This document shows positions 45,758 to 57,895 of a stretch of 64,000 bases of DNA, piece after piece (position 1 is the first letter of the stretch; every line of letters starts with the position of its first letter). The stretch lies in NCBI GenBank assembly GCA_947561395.2, contig OX387185.1:44650602-44714601 (forward strand). Reading direction: 5' to 3'. The DNA is from Buxus sempervirens. Lineage: Eukaryota; Streptophyta; Magnoliopsida; Buxales; Buxaceae. The notes below the pieces were generated by a model. That model had not been told where the DNA came from, did no database searches, and saw only the letters and a program-made list of their open reading frames with translations. The translations under genes and the position numbers were made by a program.

Positions 45758-48700
45758 TCAGCTAGCTGTTCCAGGTGCAGGAGTAGGTTGGATATGCTTC
45801 AGCCGTCCAACAACTTGCTTCATTTTAGGCCTGTTCGATAGGGAGTTGGCTGTACACATAATACCCAGATGCAGTGTCTTTACCAAATTATCCTGGGGTC
45901 CTGCATCCCATAGCCCTGCAGAGAAGAACTCCTTTGCTCGTCCTTGTCGAATAAGCATGCATGCCCAGTCAACGATATTGAAACCATTCCCATACGGAGA
46001 GAATGAGGGATCCAAGGCTTTCTTATCTGAGAACAACTCCAGTAGTACCACCCCATAGCTGTAAACATCAGCTTTGTCGGAAACTCGGCACGTCAATGCA
46101 TACTCAGGAGCAACATATCCAAAGGTTCCTGCTACACCCGTGGTTGCATGGGTTTCAGAAATTCCAAGAAGTCTGGCCAAACCAAAGTCAGACAAATAAG
46201 CATTGTAATCATCGTCCAACAAGATGTTACTTGGCTTGACGTCGCGGTGTAAGACCCGTGGAACACACTGCTCATGCAGATATGCAAGTACACGGGCTAT
46301 ATCTAAAGCAATCTTGTGAAGTATCCTCCAATCTACAACTCTTGCAGCCCTTTCTTGGATGAATTTTTCCAAATTTCCTCCTGGCAAATAATTATATATG
46401 AGAAACATCTCTGTCTCACTGGCATGATAACCCAATAGGGTTACAAGATTCTGATGGCGTATCCTTCCAAGGGTCTTGATCTCCGCATGGAACTGTTGAA
46501 TCCCTTGGCATCGACCAATCGAGAGCCTCTTTACAGCAACTAGAACTCCTGGAGAGAGCTCAGCCTTGTAAGTAGCTCCAAAACCCCCATTTCCAATGCA
46601 GTTGCTAGGATTAAAACTCCTAGTAGCCCTCACAACATTGTCAAATGTCAAGTTAAGCCCCATGTTTGTGAAGACTTTAACTTCCCTTCTTCCAGACTCT
46701 CGGGCCCTGGAATTTGGAGCACATTTTCTTGTATAAAAAAATAGGACTATAAGAGCCAGAAGAATAGAAACGATGGCTGTTGCAGATGCTATGGATGCTA
46801 TCTCAATTGGATTGAATCCATTATTTCCACTAGTCCTGGTCTTGCTTCCTGATGATGGCACAGAATTCATGGATAGAGAGAAAAAGCAAGACTGAAGAGA
46901 AGGGTTTCCCAGAACACTGTTGCATCCCATCAAAGTATTATTCCCAGGGATATGCCCAGACAAATTATTGAAGGACACATTCAATATGGACAGTGATGTC
47001 AAATTAGCAAAGTTGGTGGGAATATGCCCTGAAAGGTTGTTGTTGTTGAGCAAAAGAACATCCAAGTTTCTCAGGCTGACAAGCTCTTTTGGAATCTCAC
47101 CAGAAAGAAAGTTTGAGGAGAGGTCTAACAACTGCAGAGAGTCCAATTGCCCCAAACTTGATGGAATAAATCCAGTCAGGTTGTTACCAGCCAAAGAGAG
47201 ATATTTAAGACCCTTTAACCGGCCAAGACTAACTGGAACTTGACCTTGCAAGGTGTTCCAACCCAAGTCCAGACAAGAAAGAGAGTCCAAATCACCAAAA
47301 CCCACAGGCAGAGACCCAGTAATCAAGTTCCGTGAGGCATCCAAAAGTACAAGAGATCTACACATTGCACCAACGTCGGCCGGAATTCCCTCAGATAAAT
47401 TGTTGCTGCTAACATTAACAATCAGTCCCTTCAATTTGCCACACACAGTAAACAAGTTTCCAAAGAATGATCCATTAAAATTGTTCCCACCAACAAGAAA
47501 TGCATAAGTAGTCTCCTTATTTAATCTTTCAGGTGCAACTGGCAACAATGGGAAGGGGCCACTGAAGTTATTACTACCAAAATTATGTAATATCACAAAA
47601 CCGCCACTAGCTTTAGAAAATGGGAAAAGGATCAAAGTTTGAGTTTTATGCATGAAGAATGTCGTATATGCAGATGATGGGTCATTAGGTTGCAAAAGAT
47701 GCACATCCAAGGGAGAAATGTGAGGGCAGACAGCAGAACTGAATCTGGGGATAATTCCTGACAAGTGGTTGCCGCTGATGTCAAATACAGTCATACAAGG
47801 AACTGGAATTTCACTACTGAGCTCGCCGGTGAGATTGTTTGAGCTCAAGTCAAGAAAATGCAAATGTTTGCAGCGTCCAAAAACCTCTGGTATTTCTCCC
47901 ATGAAAAAGTTCTGAGCCAAGTTTACCATTTCCAGGCTGTCACAAGGACCCCAGTCACTTGGAAACTTGCCTTGCAAATTTGCCCTTGGTGCCCATAGTA
48001 TCCTCAGCTTCGGAAGGGTGAAAATTTTTACAGGAATGTTGCCTTGAAATTTATTCTGACTGTTATAAGCAGCATTGAATGGCTCAAAGGAAGAGTTCAC
48101 TCCTGAATTTTTCCTTGTCAATGGCAGATCGTATTTAATGGAGAGAACAAGCACAGATAATTCCCCACAATCTCCAAGCTCGGCAGGTATAAGACCAGTT
48201 AGGTTGTTCCTCGACAAATCCAACACTTCAAGCTTTCTCAGCCTACCAAATTCGGGTGGAACTACACCTTCTAACATGTTGGAAAACAAGAGGAGGGATA
48301 GAAGGTGACTACAATTCCCCAAGCCACGGGGAATTTCACCATGTAATGAATTGCCTGACAGATCAAGATGTTCAAGGTTCTTACAATTGTTCCCAAGCTC
48401 ATATGGAACAGACCCATGTAGCCTATTGAAAGACAAATAGAGTCCCTTCAGTTCGGAAAGAGTATCAACAAACCCAGGAATTGTCCCGCTCAATTGATTA
48501 CCAGCTAAGTTCAAAATCTGCAAACCAACACAGTTTGAAAGAGAGGATGGAATCCCTCCTGAAATCTGATTGAAACCAAGATTAAGAACACGTAACCTCC
48601 TCAAACCGGTGAATTCAAGAGGCAACGTTCCAGTAAGCGAATTGCCCTCGAGATCCAGCACTTCCAACTTAGGTAAGTTCCAGATTTCAACAGGGATTTC

Positions 48701-49174
48701 ACCGGTAAAACCATTAAAAGGCAGTGACAAAACCCTAAGTTCAGTGAGCTTCCCAATCACGGATGACAGTGTACCCGCCAGCATCAGATCACTAACCGAA
48801 CAATTCCTCTTAATCCCAAAGCCATAAAACGGAAATTGAGCTAACTTGGAACAAGAAAAAACTTCTGAATTATTACCTCCAGTCCTGCTTCCACCGCCCC
48901 CCGTCACATTAAGCGCCAAAACCCTAGACTTTCTGTCACAGGCGACGCCGAACCAAGAACAGTGATCACCACCTTCCGAGTTCCAGCCAGAGAGAATCCC
49001 GTAAGGATCCGAAACAGAGCTCTTGAACTTCAGTAGAACGGACTTATCCGAACCGACGACATCACCAGAAGCAAAAGACGAAATCCAGAACAGAAAGAGC
49101 ACGTCAAGTAGAAAAACTGAAACTAAAGTTCTACTACGCCATCGCCGTTTCACTATGCAGAAAAAATGCATCAT
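45758..49174 (-). CDS. RPK2: LRR receptor-like Ser/Thr kinase, RPK2/TOAD2 type
   Basis: A single-exon ORF of 1138 residues from the ATG of [11 protein letters not shown]; upstream in-frame codons lack an ATG. In order: a signal peptide (hydrophobic about residues 16-36), an LRR N-terminal cap ([26 protein letters not shown]), and LRRs from about 138 to 750. The LRRs are interrupted by a non-LRR island around 468-550. A transmembrane helix spans about 788-813, and a kinase domain about 858-1125. The kinase has the Gly loop ([13 protein letters not shown]), catalytic Lys (VAVKRL), HRD ([12 protein letters not shown]) and DFG (SDFGLARL), so it should be active. RPK2 relatives act at the plasma membrane in anther and embryo patterning and meristem (CLE) signalling (family knowledge). 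Length matches the family (about 1150). Confidence 0.93.
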   Translation of the reverse strand: MMHFFCIVKRRWRSRTLVSVFLLDVLFLFWISSFASGDVVGSDKSVLLKFKSSVSDPYGILSGWNSEGGDHCSWFGVACDRKSRVLALNVTGGGGSRTGGNNSEVFSCSKLAQFPFYGFGIKRNCSVSDLMLAGTLSSVIGKLTELRVLSLPFNGFTGEIPVEIWNLPKLEVLDLEGNSLTGTLPLEFTGLRRLRVLNLGFNQISGGIPSSLSNCVGLQILNLAGNQLSGTIPGFVDTLSELKGLYLSFNRLHGSVPYELGNNCKNLEHLDLSGNSLHGEIPRGLGNCSHLLSLLLFSNMLEGVVPPEFGRLRKLEVLDLSRNNLTGLIPAELGDCGELSVLVLSIKYDLPLTRKNSGVNSSFEPFNAAYNSQNKFQGNIPVKIFTLPKLRILWAPRANLQGKFPSDWGPCDSLEMVNLAQNFFMGEIPEVFGRCKHLHFLDLSSNNLTGELSSEIPVPCMTVFDISGNHLSGIIPRFSSAVCPHISPLDVHLLQPNDPSSAYTTFFMHKTQTLILFPFSKASGGFVILHNFGSNNFSGPFPLLPVAPERLNKETTYAFLVGGNNFNGSFFGNLFTVCGKLKGLIVNVSSNNLSEGIPADVGAMCRSLVLLDASRNLITGSLPVGFGDLDSLSCLDLGWNTLQGQVPVSLGRLKGLKYLSLAGNNLTGFIPSSLGQLDSLQLLDLSSNFLSGEIPKELVSLRNLDVLLLNNNNLSGHIPTNFANLTSLSILNVSFNNLSGHIPGNNTLMGCNSVLGNPSLQSCFFSLSMNSVPSSGSKTRTSGNNGFNPIEIASIASATAIVSILLALIVLFFYTRKCAPNSRARESGRREVKVFTNMGLNLTFDNVVRATRSFNPSNCIGNGGFGATYKAELSPGVLVAVKRLSIGRCQGIQQFHAEIKTLGRIRHQNLVTLLGYHASETEMFLIYNYLPGGNLEKFIQERAARVVDWRILHKIALDIARVLAYLHEQCVPRVLHRDVKPSNILLDDDYNAYLSDFGLARLLGISETHATTGVAGTFGYVAPEYALTCRVSDKADVYSYGVVLLELFSDKKALDPSFSPYGNGFNIVDWACMLIRQGRAKEFFSAGLWDAGPQDNLVKTLHLGIMCTANSLSNRPKMKQVVGRLKHIQPTPAPGTAS

Positions 49175-49734
49175 TATCTGAACCTCCAGAGCAGCTCTCA
49201 ATGGAAAAAACGAAAAGTTTAAAATTTAAAAAAAAAAAAAAAACTTAAATGAACACTAAATATCTCTCTGTTCCTCGTTCTCTCTCTCTCTCTCTCTCTC
49301 TGATCTTTGAAAGAGAGAAAGATCCAAACCGCAGTGCAGTATATCTTCGAAGCTTCCTTTTGGAAACCCTAAACCTAAAAGCGAAAGAAAAAACAAAAGG
49401 AAGATTCAAAGCTTACAATTATAACCAGTTCTCCGAGTCTTCTCTGCAAGAACAAAGCTAGGTTTTTTCTCCTGTTCTTCTCTTGCGGGATCCACTTGTT
49501 CAATTTCGGGGTAAACGGTGGACCCCGCACCAGGTCCAATCAGCGCATCAGCCGTGCTGGAAGGAATCGAAGACTCCGACCGGTTCAAACGAACCACTTT
49601 GGTCATCCGTTTACAGGGTTGGCGTATTCCAGCAGATACTAAAGGATCCGTACTAAATACGCTGACAAGAAGTCATCGTATTAACTAATTTAAAAAATTC
49701 GTGTTTTAATGTGGAAAAATTAATGTTGATTTAT
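49175..49734 (-). promoter_or_regulatory. 5'UTR and promoter of the RPK2-like gene
   Basis: Contains an A-run (49229-49244), a (TC)n microsatellite (49279-49301), and a GC-richer stretch to about 49620. TC-rich leaders are common at plant kinase promoters. No other gene was seen. Confidence 0.5.
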
Positions 49735-50086
49735 TTGTGGTATGGAGTGGCTCGATTAAAAGACATCCTAAGTAGAACTTTTGGAATTAAGTCCAAGACT
49801 AAATTCCAAAAATACTTGGGTATCCCCTGCGCCTGGCTAATGCTAGAATGAACAATGATTTATTCTCTGAAATAACTACTAGAATCAATAAAAGATTGGC
49901 TACCTAGAAAGCTAACCTTGTCACTCAAGCGGGTAGACTCACCCTCATTAATTTGTGGTGATGGGCATGCCTATCCACCTCATGTCCTGTCTTATCCTTC
50001 CTTGTAAAACCTCTGATTTTATTGAAAAAGAATCCAGAACCTTCCTTTGGGCTAAGCCGGAAAAGGAGAAGACTCTCCATACTATA
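49735..50086 (+). mobile_element. LINE-C, 5' section (RT thumb), interrupted
   Basis: Broken plus-strand frames give GIKSKTKFQKYLGIP, then RLATWKANL-like and GRLTLIN-like blocks, then FLWAKPEKEKTLHTI. These are the RT thumb blocks of a plant LINE. The last block continues without a gap at 54724 (DWVKLYLPKSAGGLN), so everything between is a later insertion. Confidence 0.75.
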
Positions 50087-51361
50087 AACTAGCAAAAAGC
50101 CCGTGCGATGCACGGGCTGTTAAAGAAACAGAGACGTTAAATAAGTATCTTCAAAAGCAAGGTTTATAAACCTCCCGTCATTTAACATGATAAAAGCTAT
50201 TAGTCAAATGTTCGAACTCCATGAAATCACCTCTTCTTTCAACCTTCATGTCAAAATAAGAAACTACTATAGAGTTCCTTTACCTTAACCGTTTTTCATT
50301 TTTCAACAGCCGATTAATCTGAAATTTCTAGATTAAAATCATCCATTAAAATGCGGTACGGCTATTCCTTCATGCTCCCACATCACTTTGTCACATTGTA
50401 TGTAAGATATCCAAGCAAAGGTTGGATACGCTGAAATTAGTTTTAAGTATCTAACCACATGACAAATCTTAAATTCATCCAGGCCATTGGGCCCCAACAC
50501 TGCACATAGATCATCAAAACTTTTGGTAGAGAACTAACCTGGAATTTATGAGTCCTGTATAAATTCATTTCCACGATTTTTGATCCATCTATCCTGAAAC
50601 TAAATGTGCATAGACTCAGCTGTGCTTTATTATACAAATTTTGTTAAGTCATTTTACTGGTGGGTGCTTGCACGCATTGTTAAAAGCTTGAAGGGCATTC
50701 TATCCAACAGAAATTTCGTTTGTACTCACCTGAAGTTATAATGGTAACCAACCTAAGTATAGAAAGGAAGGACGAAATAATTAGTAATAATGGAAACATA
50801 AGGTAATTTTGAATAAAACAAACCAATAGGTTCTCCTTTTGGAAATTGCATACAACACACCCTCCAACATCTATTTTCCTTAAAAGAAGTGGCCGCTGCT
50901 TTGTCTCGGAGATTTGAGCTCGCACTGTTAATATCAAATGCTGTAGTCTTTCTCAATGGCTGATTATAGTTATTGAAGCACTTTTCAACTATGAATAAAC
51001 CTTATAGGTCCATAGAAATTCCTCCTAAGTAGTTCCAAAGCTATCAAGGAAAAAACAACAAATTCAGATATTAGGAAAATAAACAGCAAATTTAGATATT
51101 TAAGAAAAGTCAAAATATTTTTTTTTCAGTCTTGTATTTTCCACATGAACGCAAAAAAAAAAAAGTCAGCCCTTTGAAGTACATTACATAATCATTTTAA
51201 ACCAGTTAAGTATGTTTTTCCCCAGCTCAAATGGGAAAGGAAATAACAGAGGGTCTTCTAATAATCATTATGATGCTAGTTCTATATAAATAAATAAAAA
51301 ATAAAATGTAGGACATGGTAAAGAACAGAAATGATGGGATGGCATACTTCACACAATTCTT

Positions 51362-51472
51362 ATCTCAAGATCCATTCTCAGCTGCAGAGAAAGTCATTAG
51401 TGACATCGTCATCAACCCGATCATCTTCCCACTGTTGCAATGCTTCATTCCCTTCTTCCTTGTCATCCTATC
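51362..51472 (-). pseudogene. Captured fragment of a DSS1/SEM1 proteasome-subunit gene
   Basis: The minus strand has an acceptor-like CTAGCAG followed by a reading DDKEEGNEALQQWEDDR, then VDDDVTNDF. This is the acidic core of DSS1/SEM1, the small 26S proteasome lid subunit that also binds BRCA2. The next residues (SLQLR-like) need a one-base frame change near 51388, and no other DSS1 exon was found. It looks like a genomic fragment including intron edge, as Helitron-type capture gives. Identified by recall of the family motif, not by a search. Confidence 0.6.
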
Positions 51473-53816
51473 CTGCTAGTGTTAATAAATGGAAAATCAT
51501 GATGTTGTTCCTATTACTGAGACAATAGTTGGTTTAAAAATTTTATTTTTTCAATTTTTTTGGAGTAAACCTAAGTAACATGGCCCAATAGTTGCTTTCA
51601 AATTTATTTGATAAATGTATTCAATCAAGGTAAAAGGAAAATTTTAAGGCTCCATTAAACTGGTATGATCTATCATCTGAACTCAACATATGAAGAGTTC
51701 TAGATAAAGTTCTCCAAAAAAACAAGTTCAATCATCTGGTTAGTTTCTGCAGTAGTGATCCTAAACCTTAGTAGGCAGCCAAAACCAATCCCATATAGAA
51801 TGCTTTATAGAATCATAATTCAAAATTCTTAAATGTCTTGGTAGAATCAATGATCCTGTGGAAATTCATCCTTGGTAACGCATCAACTCATATAAATTAA
51901 GGAGTTTAGCACAAAGTTCAAAACATCCAAATCTAGAATAAGTACTAAACATAAGTTCTAAAATAAAAAGGAAGGAAGTTTCCAAATCTAGTCCCATTGC
52001 TGAACCTTTTCCCCATCTAATGTGAAGAGTATAATTGTATCACTGTCACTTTACCCTTTGATATTGACAGATCAACATCCAAGTCTCAATTTTCTCCACA
52101 TATTCCAATACATAACTCAATATTACATTTAATTTAGTCTTTTATCGAATCGAAGACAGCAAATTGCTAATTTTTAATCAACAATAATGACTCATATTTT
52201 TACAATTCTAGCCTACTTTTGACTATTAGGAAGGAAGATTGTTGCATCCAAAACTTACACAGTCTCACTGAAATTGAGACCATGTAACCACTGGTTTCTA
52301 AGAAAACACACACAAGTTCTAAATAGAGATTTAAATTTCATCACGTGCTGATACTTTTTGACTACTCTCGCATGCTTCTTCTATCTAGCTGTCCAAAGAA
52401 AGATTTGGAAGATTTTACATACCACTGTAACTTCTAAGTGGAGAATGAGAAAAACAGAAATACTATTGCCCAAGAGTTGCTTTCTACTTTTGTTTTCAAT
52501 TTTTTATTTAATAAATGCATTTCACTCAAGCTAGAAGGAAAAATTTTCTGACTCCACAAACTACAATGATCTATAATATGAACTCAACATTTCAGTAGTT
52601 TTGGATGAAGTTCTCTCAAAAAACAACATTTCTTCATCAGTGACCTTAAACCTCTTATGGTACTGGGACACCTCATTTGTGCTCATGTCGGGGGCGATTT
52701 CTTGAAGGATTAGTTCAGCATTGAACGCTTAAAGCATACCACATTCTCTGTTCAATGCATACATGGAATCAATTCAAGGGTTGATTTAATGTTGCCAGAA
52801 CAAGGAAGGGAAATTCTTTCCTTGTGGGAAACATATGTTCACATTAACAGGTGGCAAAATCTAGTTCAATAATAATCAAATAAAGTATAGATCATTAAAA
52901 TGAAAAATAACTACATAAAAGAAAAACAAGCAAATTTAGAACTCAAAACAGAGCTCCAAGCATTCAAACCTCGTTCAATTTCAAGAAATTTAAGATAATA
53001 AATGTTAAATTTATTTTTATCAGAAGTCACGATAGAGCTCCAAACCTTCCACAATCTATTTTAAAAATTAGGAAAAGCTTTAGAAGTCACAACATAGTTT
53101 CAAACCTCCAACCCTCGATCCATTTCGACAAAATTATGAAAATAAATGTTAAACTAATAGACTCAGACAGGAAATTCAGCAAACACATGTGGTAGTCAAG
53201 GAAAATAAAGGAAATGTAAGGCTAAGAGTCTTCAACAGTTGTATTTACCTAGTAAATCGAAGGCACAGCTATGTGAGAAGAATACCAGCAAATCTAAGAT
53301 GTAAGAAAGGACGTTTGAAGGAGGAGGATAAAATAAAGACTGCACCCGGAACACCAATCAAGAGTTCCTCTGTTTGCATGTTCCGTCGCGAGAGTTGTCT
53401 GTCATTTCCGAGAACTTACAGTCACTTTTTGTCTTTCGATAATAGTCGGCTTGCATATGGAAGAGCGATCAGCAAGCCTTCTGTTAATAGTCAGTAGCAT
53501 CGAAATAGGCAGCTGCGTAGATGATGATGCAGAGCAACAAACTTTCAATGATGGAGGCTTTCAGCTCTGTTAACATAAACCAATTAGTTGCCAAGAAATG
53601 TAAAAATAAAACATCAAAGAGAAAATAAGTTCTACCCAGTAAACTTAATGAAACCAGTCTACAAAAAGGGCACCCAAAAATTGGCATCAAGTCACCTTTG
53701 TTCTAGAGTCTTCAAAGACTCATAACCAAGCTTTTGTATTCCCCATACGCAACCACAATCAACAGCTTCAAAAACAACATAAATTACAGCAAAATCCTTC
53801 CACGATAGAAGAAATT

Positions 53817-54075
53817 TTAGAAGAAGAACATTGCGGCGAGGAGACCGAAGGCGCAGTAGATAGCGATGAGGAAGTGTCGAGCATCCGGTACCCAACCGTC
53901 CAAACCGATTACGGACATGCATCCATTGATCTCTCTCACGAAGAAGTTGATAGAACAAGAGAGATCCTGTTTCACCCAAGTGATAGAGAAATACTCTTTT
54001 CCCCAAATTGAAGAGAAACATTTATTGGAGGAGAAGAAGAGGCGCGTTAAGAGCAAATTGTATTCAACATGAAAG
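53817..54075 (-). other. Unrecognised small ORF with a hydrophobic C-terminus
   Basis: Minus-strand frame reading CSINFFVREINGCMSVIG, then DGWVPDARHFLIAIYCAFGL and a hydrophobic end (LAAMFFF, stop at 53817). The mix of a soluble stretch and a single C-terminal helix looks protein-like rather than random, so it may be another captured gene end inside the insertion. I do not recognise the family. Confidence 0.25.
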
Positions 54076-54130
54076 AAAGGGTTAATTTGTCGAACAGGAA
54101 ACATGCATCGGAAGGGGGAGAAAAAGCAGA

Positions 54131-54255
54131 ACATATAAGAAAGGAAGAAAATACAAGATTGGAGGAAATAGAAGAGCATACCAGGCTTGTGCATATAAGA
54201 AAGGGAGAAGAAGCAAGATTGGAGGAAATACAAGAACATACCTGAACCAGGCTTG
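54131..54255 (+). repeat. Tandem duplication (60-base period)
   Basis: CATATAAGAAAG and GATTGGAGGAAATA, followed by an ACCAGGCTTG end, recur with a 60-base offset (54131 and 54191). Confidence 0.85.
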
Positions 54256-54375
54256 CTATACCGATTAAGTGAGAAAGGCTTCCTTGAGACAAAATCGGTT
54301 TACCAGGAATTCCGTTTGTAGGAGAAAAGGAGATTAAAAACGTTTGGATTCCTTGCCATTGAATGCTAATCGGTT

Positions 54376-54515
54376 CAGGTTGAAGACAAATTGCAACAGG
54401 CATCATTACGACTTATGTTTGGGTTCCTCTCGTCAATTAAGTATCTACAGGTTGAAGACAAATCGTCTACACATCCTAACACTCATCATTAGGACTTACG
54501 TTTGGGTTCCTTGCG
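54376..54515 (+). repeat. Tandem duplication (about 72-base period)
   Basis: CAGGTTGAAGACAAAT at 54376 and 54448, each followed by a CATCATTA stretch and TTTGGGTTCC. Confidence 0.8.
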
Positions 54516-54566
54516 TTTGTTTACCGTTACGAGTCTGAGAAACTGAGCAATGATGGACGGAGACAG

Positions 54567-54680
54567 CCACGTCAGAGACAACGTGGAACTACAGGGGTTT
54601 AGAGCATGGGGTTTGAAGGTCTCCACGTCAGAGGCAACGTGGAACTACGGGGGTTCAGAGCTTGGGGTTTGAAGGTCTCT
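54567..54680 (+). repeat. Tandem duplication (56-base period)
   Basis: CCACGTCAGAG, CAACGTGGAACTAC and GGGGTTTGAAGGTCTC repeat at 54567 and 54623. This is the third tandem duplication in 0.6 kb next to the right end of the insertion. Confidence 0.85.
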
Positions 54681-54723
54681 CGTGAAGTCTAAGGAAAAGC
54701 CGATTCCTATATAGGTATATATA

Positions 54724-56299
54724 GATTGGGTCAAACTCTATCTCCCCAAGTCTGCTGGTGGTTTAAATGTGAAAAGAATAAGAGAGTTCAACATAGCTTT
54801 GTTGGCAAAAAAAGGATGGGATGTCATTCTTCATAATGAGGTTATGTGGACTTCTTTCTTAAAGGCCAAGTACCTGGGGGATAAGACTTTCCTGGAAGCT
54901 GCTGCTAGACCTTTGGACTCCCAAATCTGGAAACACCTCATCAAAACTAAAGACCTCATTGCCAAAGGCATGGGATGGAACCTAGCTAATGGTGAATCAA
55001 TACCTATAAATGATACTAGCTGGATTCCTTGTCCCAATGCCCATATCATGCAACCGGACCTATCTCAGATGGAGAACATCACTATTGTTGCCGACCTCCT
55101 TAATCCCTAGACTAAGCAGTGGGATATCAGCATTCTTTCTAAGATGTGGAATCAAGATATTGTGGATATGATTAGATCAGTCCATGTCAGCTATTGCAAG
55201 CCCAGGGATACTCCTATCTGGAAATTTGGTAAGTATGGTCTCTTTTCAGTATCATCTGTTTACAATATTCTCACTAACAGTGATGAACAAGTTACAAACA
55301 GGTATTGGAAGGAAATTTGGAAGCTCCACTACCCCCAAAAAATTAGATTCTTCATATGGAAGAGTATGTAGGAAGGGCTAACAACTAGTGACCTTCTTCA
55401 TCATAGATTGAGAGCTCAGATTCATGAATGTGTCCTTTGCAATGATGTTCCTGAAACAGCTATCCATCTGATTTCTGAGTGCCCTTTCACCCGAGCCCCA
55501 TGAACATCAAGACAACTGTAAGGAGTGGTGGTTTCGATGCATCAAGAAGTATGGAAGTGCGAGACTCTCGACCACAGCCTGGGCAAACATGTTTTGGATT
55601 GTGTGGAGAACAAGAAATCAGGTAATATTCGAAGGTATCAAACCAAACTTACAACTATCTCCCAATTTCTGCTTCTCTAGGAGGAATCGGCTCAAATAGA
55701 ACAAAAGAACACACACATCAGGAGAAAATAGGAGGTAGCTGTGGCGTGGACAAGACCCAAAGGAAACAACATGAAGGTGAACGTAGATGGAGCAGCAAGG
55801 GGGAATCCGGGCAGAACGGCGTATGCAGTGATAATCAGAGGACCACAGGGTGAATTCAACGCTGCCCTGGCTCATTACCTGGGTACAACTTCAGCACTGG
55901 TAGCTGAAGCATTCAGACTCCTCGAGGGAGTCAAACTAGCTCAAGCAAGGAAGATAAAGCATGTTGAGTTCGAAAATGATTCTAGAGCAATTGTCGGTTT
56001 CATGAGCAAAGGGAGCAATGAAATCCCAGCTTCAATGGATAACATCATTGAAGAAACTAAGTCCAGATGCAATGAGTTTCAGTCAATGCCTTTTCGTCAT
56101 ATTTTTAGGGAAGCAAACTTTGCGGCTAATGCCTTGGCAAAGTTTGCCTTGGATGATCACCCATGCCTTTGGGTAAATTTCCCTCCTTCTTTCTTAGCCC
56201 CTATCCTGAGTGCAGACTATATTGGGGGTTCTCATTTACGAATAGTTGTTAGTTGATTTTATTCAGTTGTATGTTCCATTACCAAAAAAAAAAAAAAAA
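54724..56299 (+). mobile_element. LINE-C, 3' section: zinc-binding domain, RNase H, poly(A)
   Basis: Continues LINE-C with LPKSAGGLNVKRIREFNIAL, then WKEIWKLHYPQKIRFFIW and the zf-RVT motif (CVLCNDVPETAIHLISECPF). Next comes an open RNase H domain (about 55741-56256): D in VNVDGAARGNPG, E in ALVAEAFRLLEG, D in FENDSRAIVGF, and IFREANFAANALAKFA. A 16-base A-run at about 56283-56299 marks the 3' end. Stops at 55108 and 55369 and other breaks make it inactive. Confidence 0.85.
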
Positions 56300-57018
56300 T
56301 ACATCCTCTACTTCCATTTGTTTATTTGACATATGATTTAGCCGTTTGATTTAAGCCTATTTACATATTTGGCACAAATCATACCTTAGGGGTTTAAGTA
56401 GTATTTAAGCTCCATAGTGTACATAAGCTTCGTACATTTGTAACTGGCATTGCCCACCTCACACCAATTACTCACAACTCACATACTTCAGGCTCAAGAG
56501 GGCTTAGCTTATATCAACGACTCGAATAAAAACTCAGAAGGTCTTAATTGGAGGCAAACTGTCGAGCACACTCCATTAATTAGGTAAGACCAAATTTGAA
56601 AGGCAAGGCTTTGGATATAAATCTCAGGGCTTTACCCAAAAAATTAAAAAAAAGACAAACATATTTATTTATCTAATGAAGTTCCCAATGTTGTATTCTT
56701 CTGTTATTTGTTTTGGCAAGGCTTATGAATGTGATTTTTCTTGTCTTGGATCTTGTTATTACCAAGTACTAGTCCAACAAAGGCATGACGAAAAACTCGA
56801 TTTGTAACCTTTTTTTTTTGCTAATAACTCGATTTGTAACTTAGCACTTTTATTTTGTTTTTAGCTAATCAAGTCAGCCGATGTATAGATTTGACAAGAC
56901 TTGCAATTTTAGTTCTTTATTTTTCAAATTCAAAGTTGGACAAAGTACTTTTGGTTGATAACTCAATTGAGTATTTTGCAACTCCTCAAATTTGAGAGAA
57001 ACACCTTTGTATGCACTG
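56300..57018. other. AT-rich spacer, nothing recognised
   Basis: Low-complexity sequence between two LINE remnants. No ORF with a recognisable domain. Confidence 0.6.
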
Positions 57019-57249
57019 TTCCCTCCTTTGAATAGAATTTTATTTCAGCATCGCCAAATGGTTTCAAACCATTGGAGGGACAACACAATCTTTAGGCCCA
57101 CAATCGGATTTTCTATCTTGGTTCTCCTTTCTGGCTTCCCTAAAACCTCCTTCTATAGATCTCTCAAGCTTTTTCTTTCTTTCGCAGGTGGCATGCTTTG
57201 GGTGGGCCATTTGGCAATGCCGAAATAAAATTCTATTCAAAGGAGGGAA
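57019..57249. repeat. 43-base inverted repeat at the LINE-D RNase H start
   Basis: 57019-57061 is the inverse of 57207-57249 (41 of 43 bases). The right copy is the LINE coding segment WAIWQCRNKILFKGG; the left copy is the same segment flipped, with 145 bases between. Confidence 0.9.
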
Positions 57250-57895
57250 GCCGTCGGTTGCTAAAACCTGCAAGGACGTTATATCATTGGTACAAGATTC
57301 CAAAATGTTATCTTTAGCAACAACCGTGTCTTCCCAACCAACAGGCATAGAAGTAAAGTGGAGTTGCCCGACTGCTCCTTTTGTCAAGTTAAATTTCGAT
57401 GGAGCTCATAAGTCCTCCCAAAACTGTGCTGCTGCGGGGAGCTTGATTCGAGATAGTAGTGGAAGTTTCTTGGGAGGATTCGCTTATGAATGTTTAGCTG
57501 AATCGGCGCTGGTAGCAGAGATTATAGTAGTTCTTGAAGGAATACGTTTGGCTGTGGCTTTGCACTGTTCTGAGATCATCATTGAAGGTGATTCGCTGGT
57601 CCTAATTCATCTACTTCAGCATGATGATACAGAGATCCTGTGGAGTATTTTAAGTATTATCTCCCAGGCAAAGCAACTTTGTTCTCTCTTCTCTTCCGTC
57701 CTTTTCTGCCATACCTTTTGGGAGGACAACAAAGTTGCGGATCAGCTGGCAAACTTCACCTTAGAAAAGTTCTCTTGCTCGTGGATTTCCTCTCCTGATA
57801 TTTCTCTTCTTCTTTTTGATGATGTAAGAGGTCTGACCACCTTATGGTTTTAATATCATGGACTAGAACTAATTAATAATTTATTGGTAAATTTT
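57188..57895 (+). mobile_element. LINE-D remnant with an intact RNase H-type ORF
   Basis: An uninterrupted frame 57188-57853 encodes ACFGWAIWQCRNKILFKGG, the linker, then an RNase H fold: D in VKLNFDGAHKSS, E in ALVAEIIVVLEGIRLAV, D in IIIEGDSLVLIHLL, and FWEDNKVADQLANF. This is the C-terminal domain of a plant LINE ORF2. No RT is present upstream. The stop TAA (57851) is followed by AT-rich sequence with a short A-run near 57897. An intact 221-codon frame is unusual for a fragment but need not be functional. Confidence 0.8.

Larger units (their letters stand above)
50087..54723. mobile_element. 4.6-kb insertion in LINE-C, Helitron-like
   Basis: Boundaries come from the LINE-C reading frame, which is cleanly split here. 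The left end begins AACTAGCAAAAAGC and has a perfect hairpin, GCCCGTGC-GAT-GCACGGGC (50099-50117), a motif I associate with the 5' ends of plant Helitrons. The right end has CTATATA-GG-TATATAG, a terminal hairpin, just before the LINE resumes. TC and CTRR termini are not clear, so class is uncertain. It carries a DSS1/SEM1 exon fragment, three short tandem duplications near its right end, and no transposase or helicase ORF. Confidence 0.55.

Noticed and set aside
46920..48827. Plus-strand ORFs with repeated NLxxxN-like text opposite the receptor kinase
   Set aside because: Shadows of the LRR repeats on the other strand.
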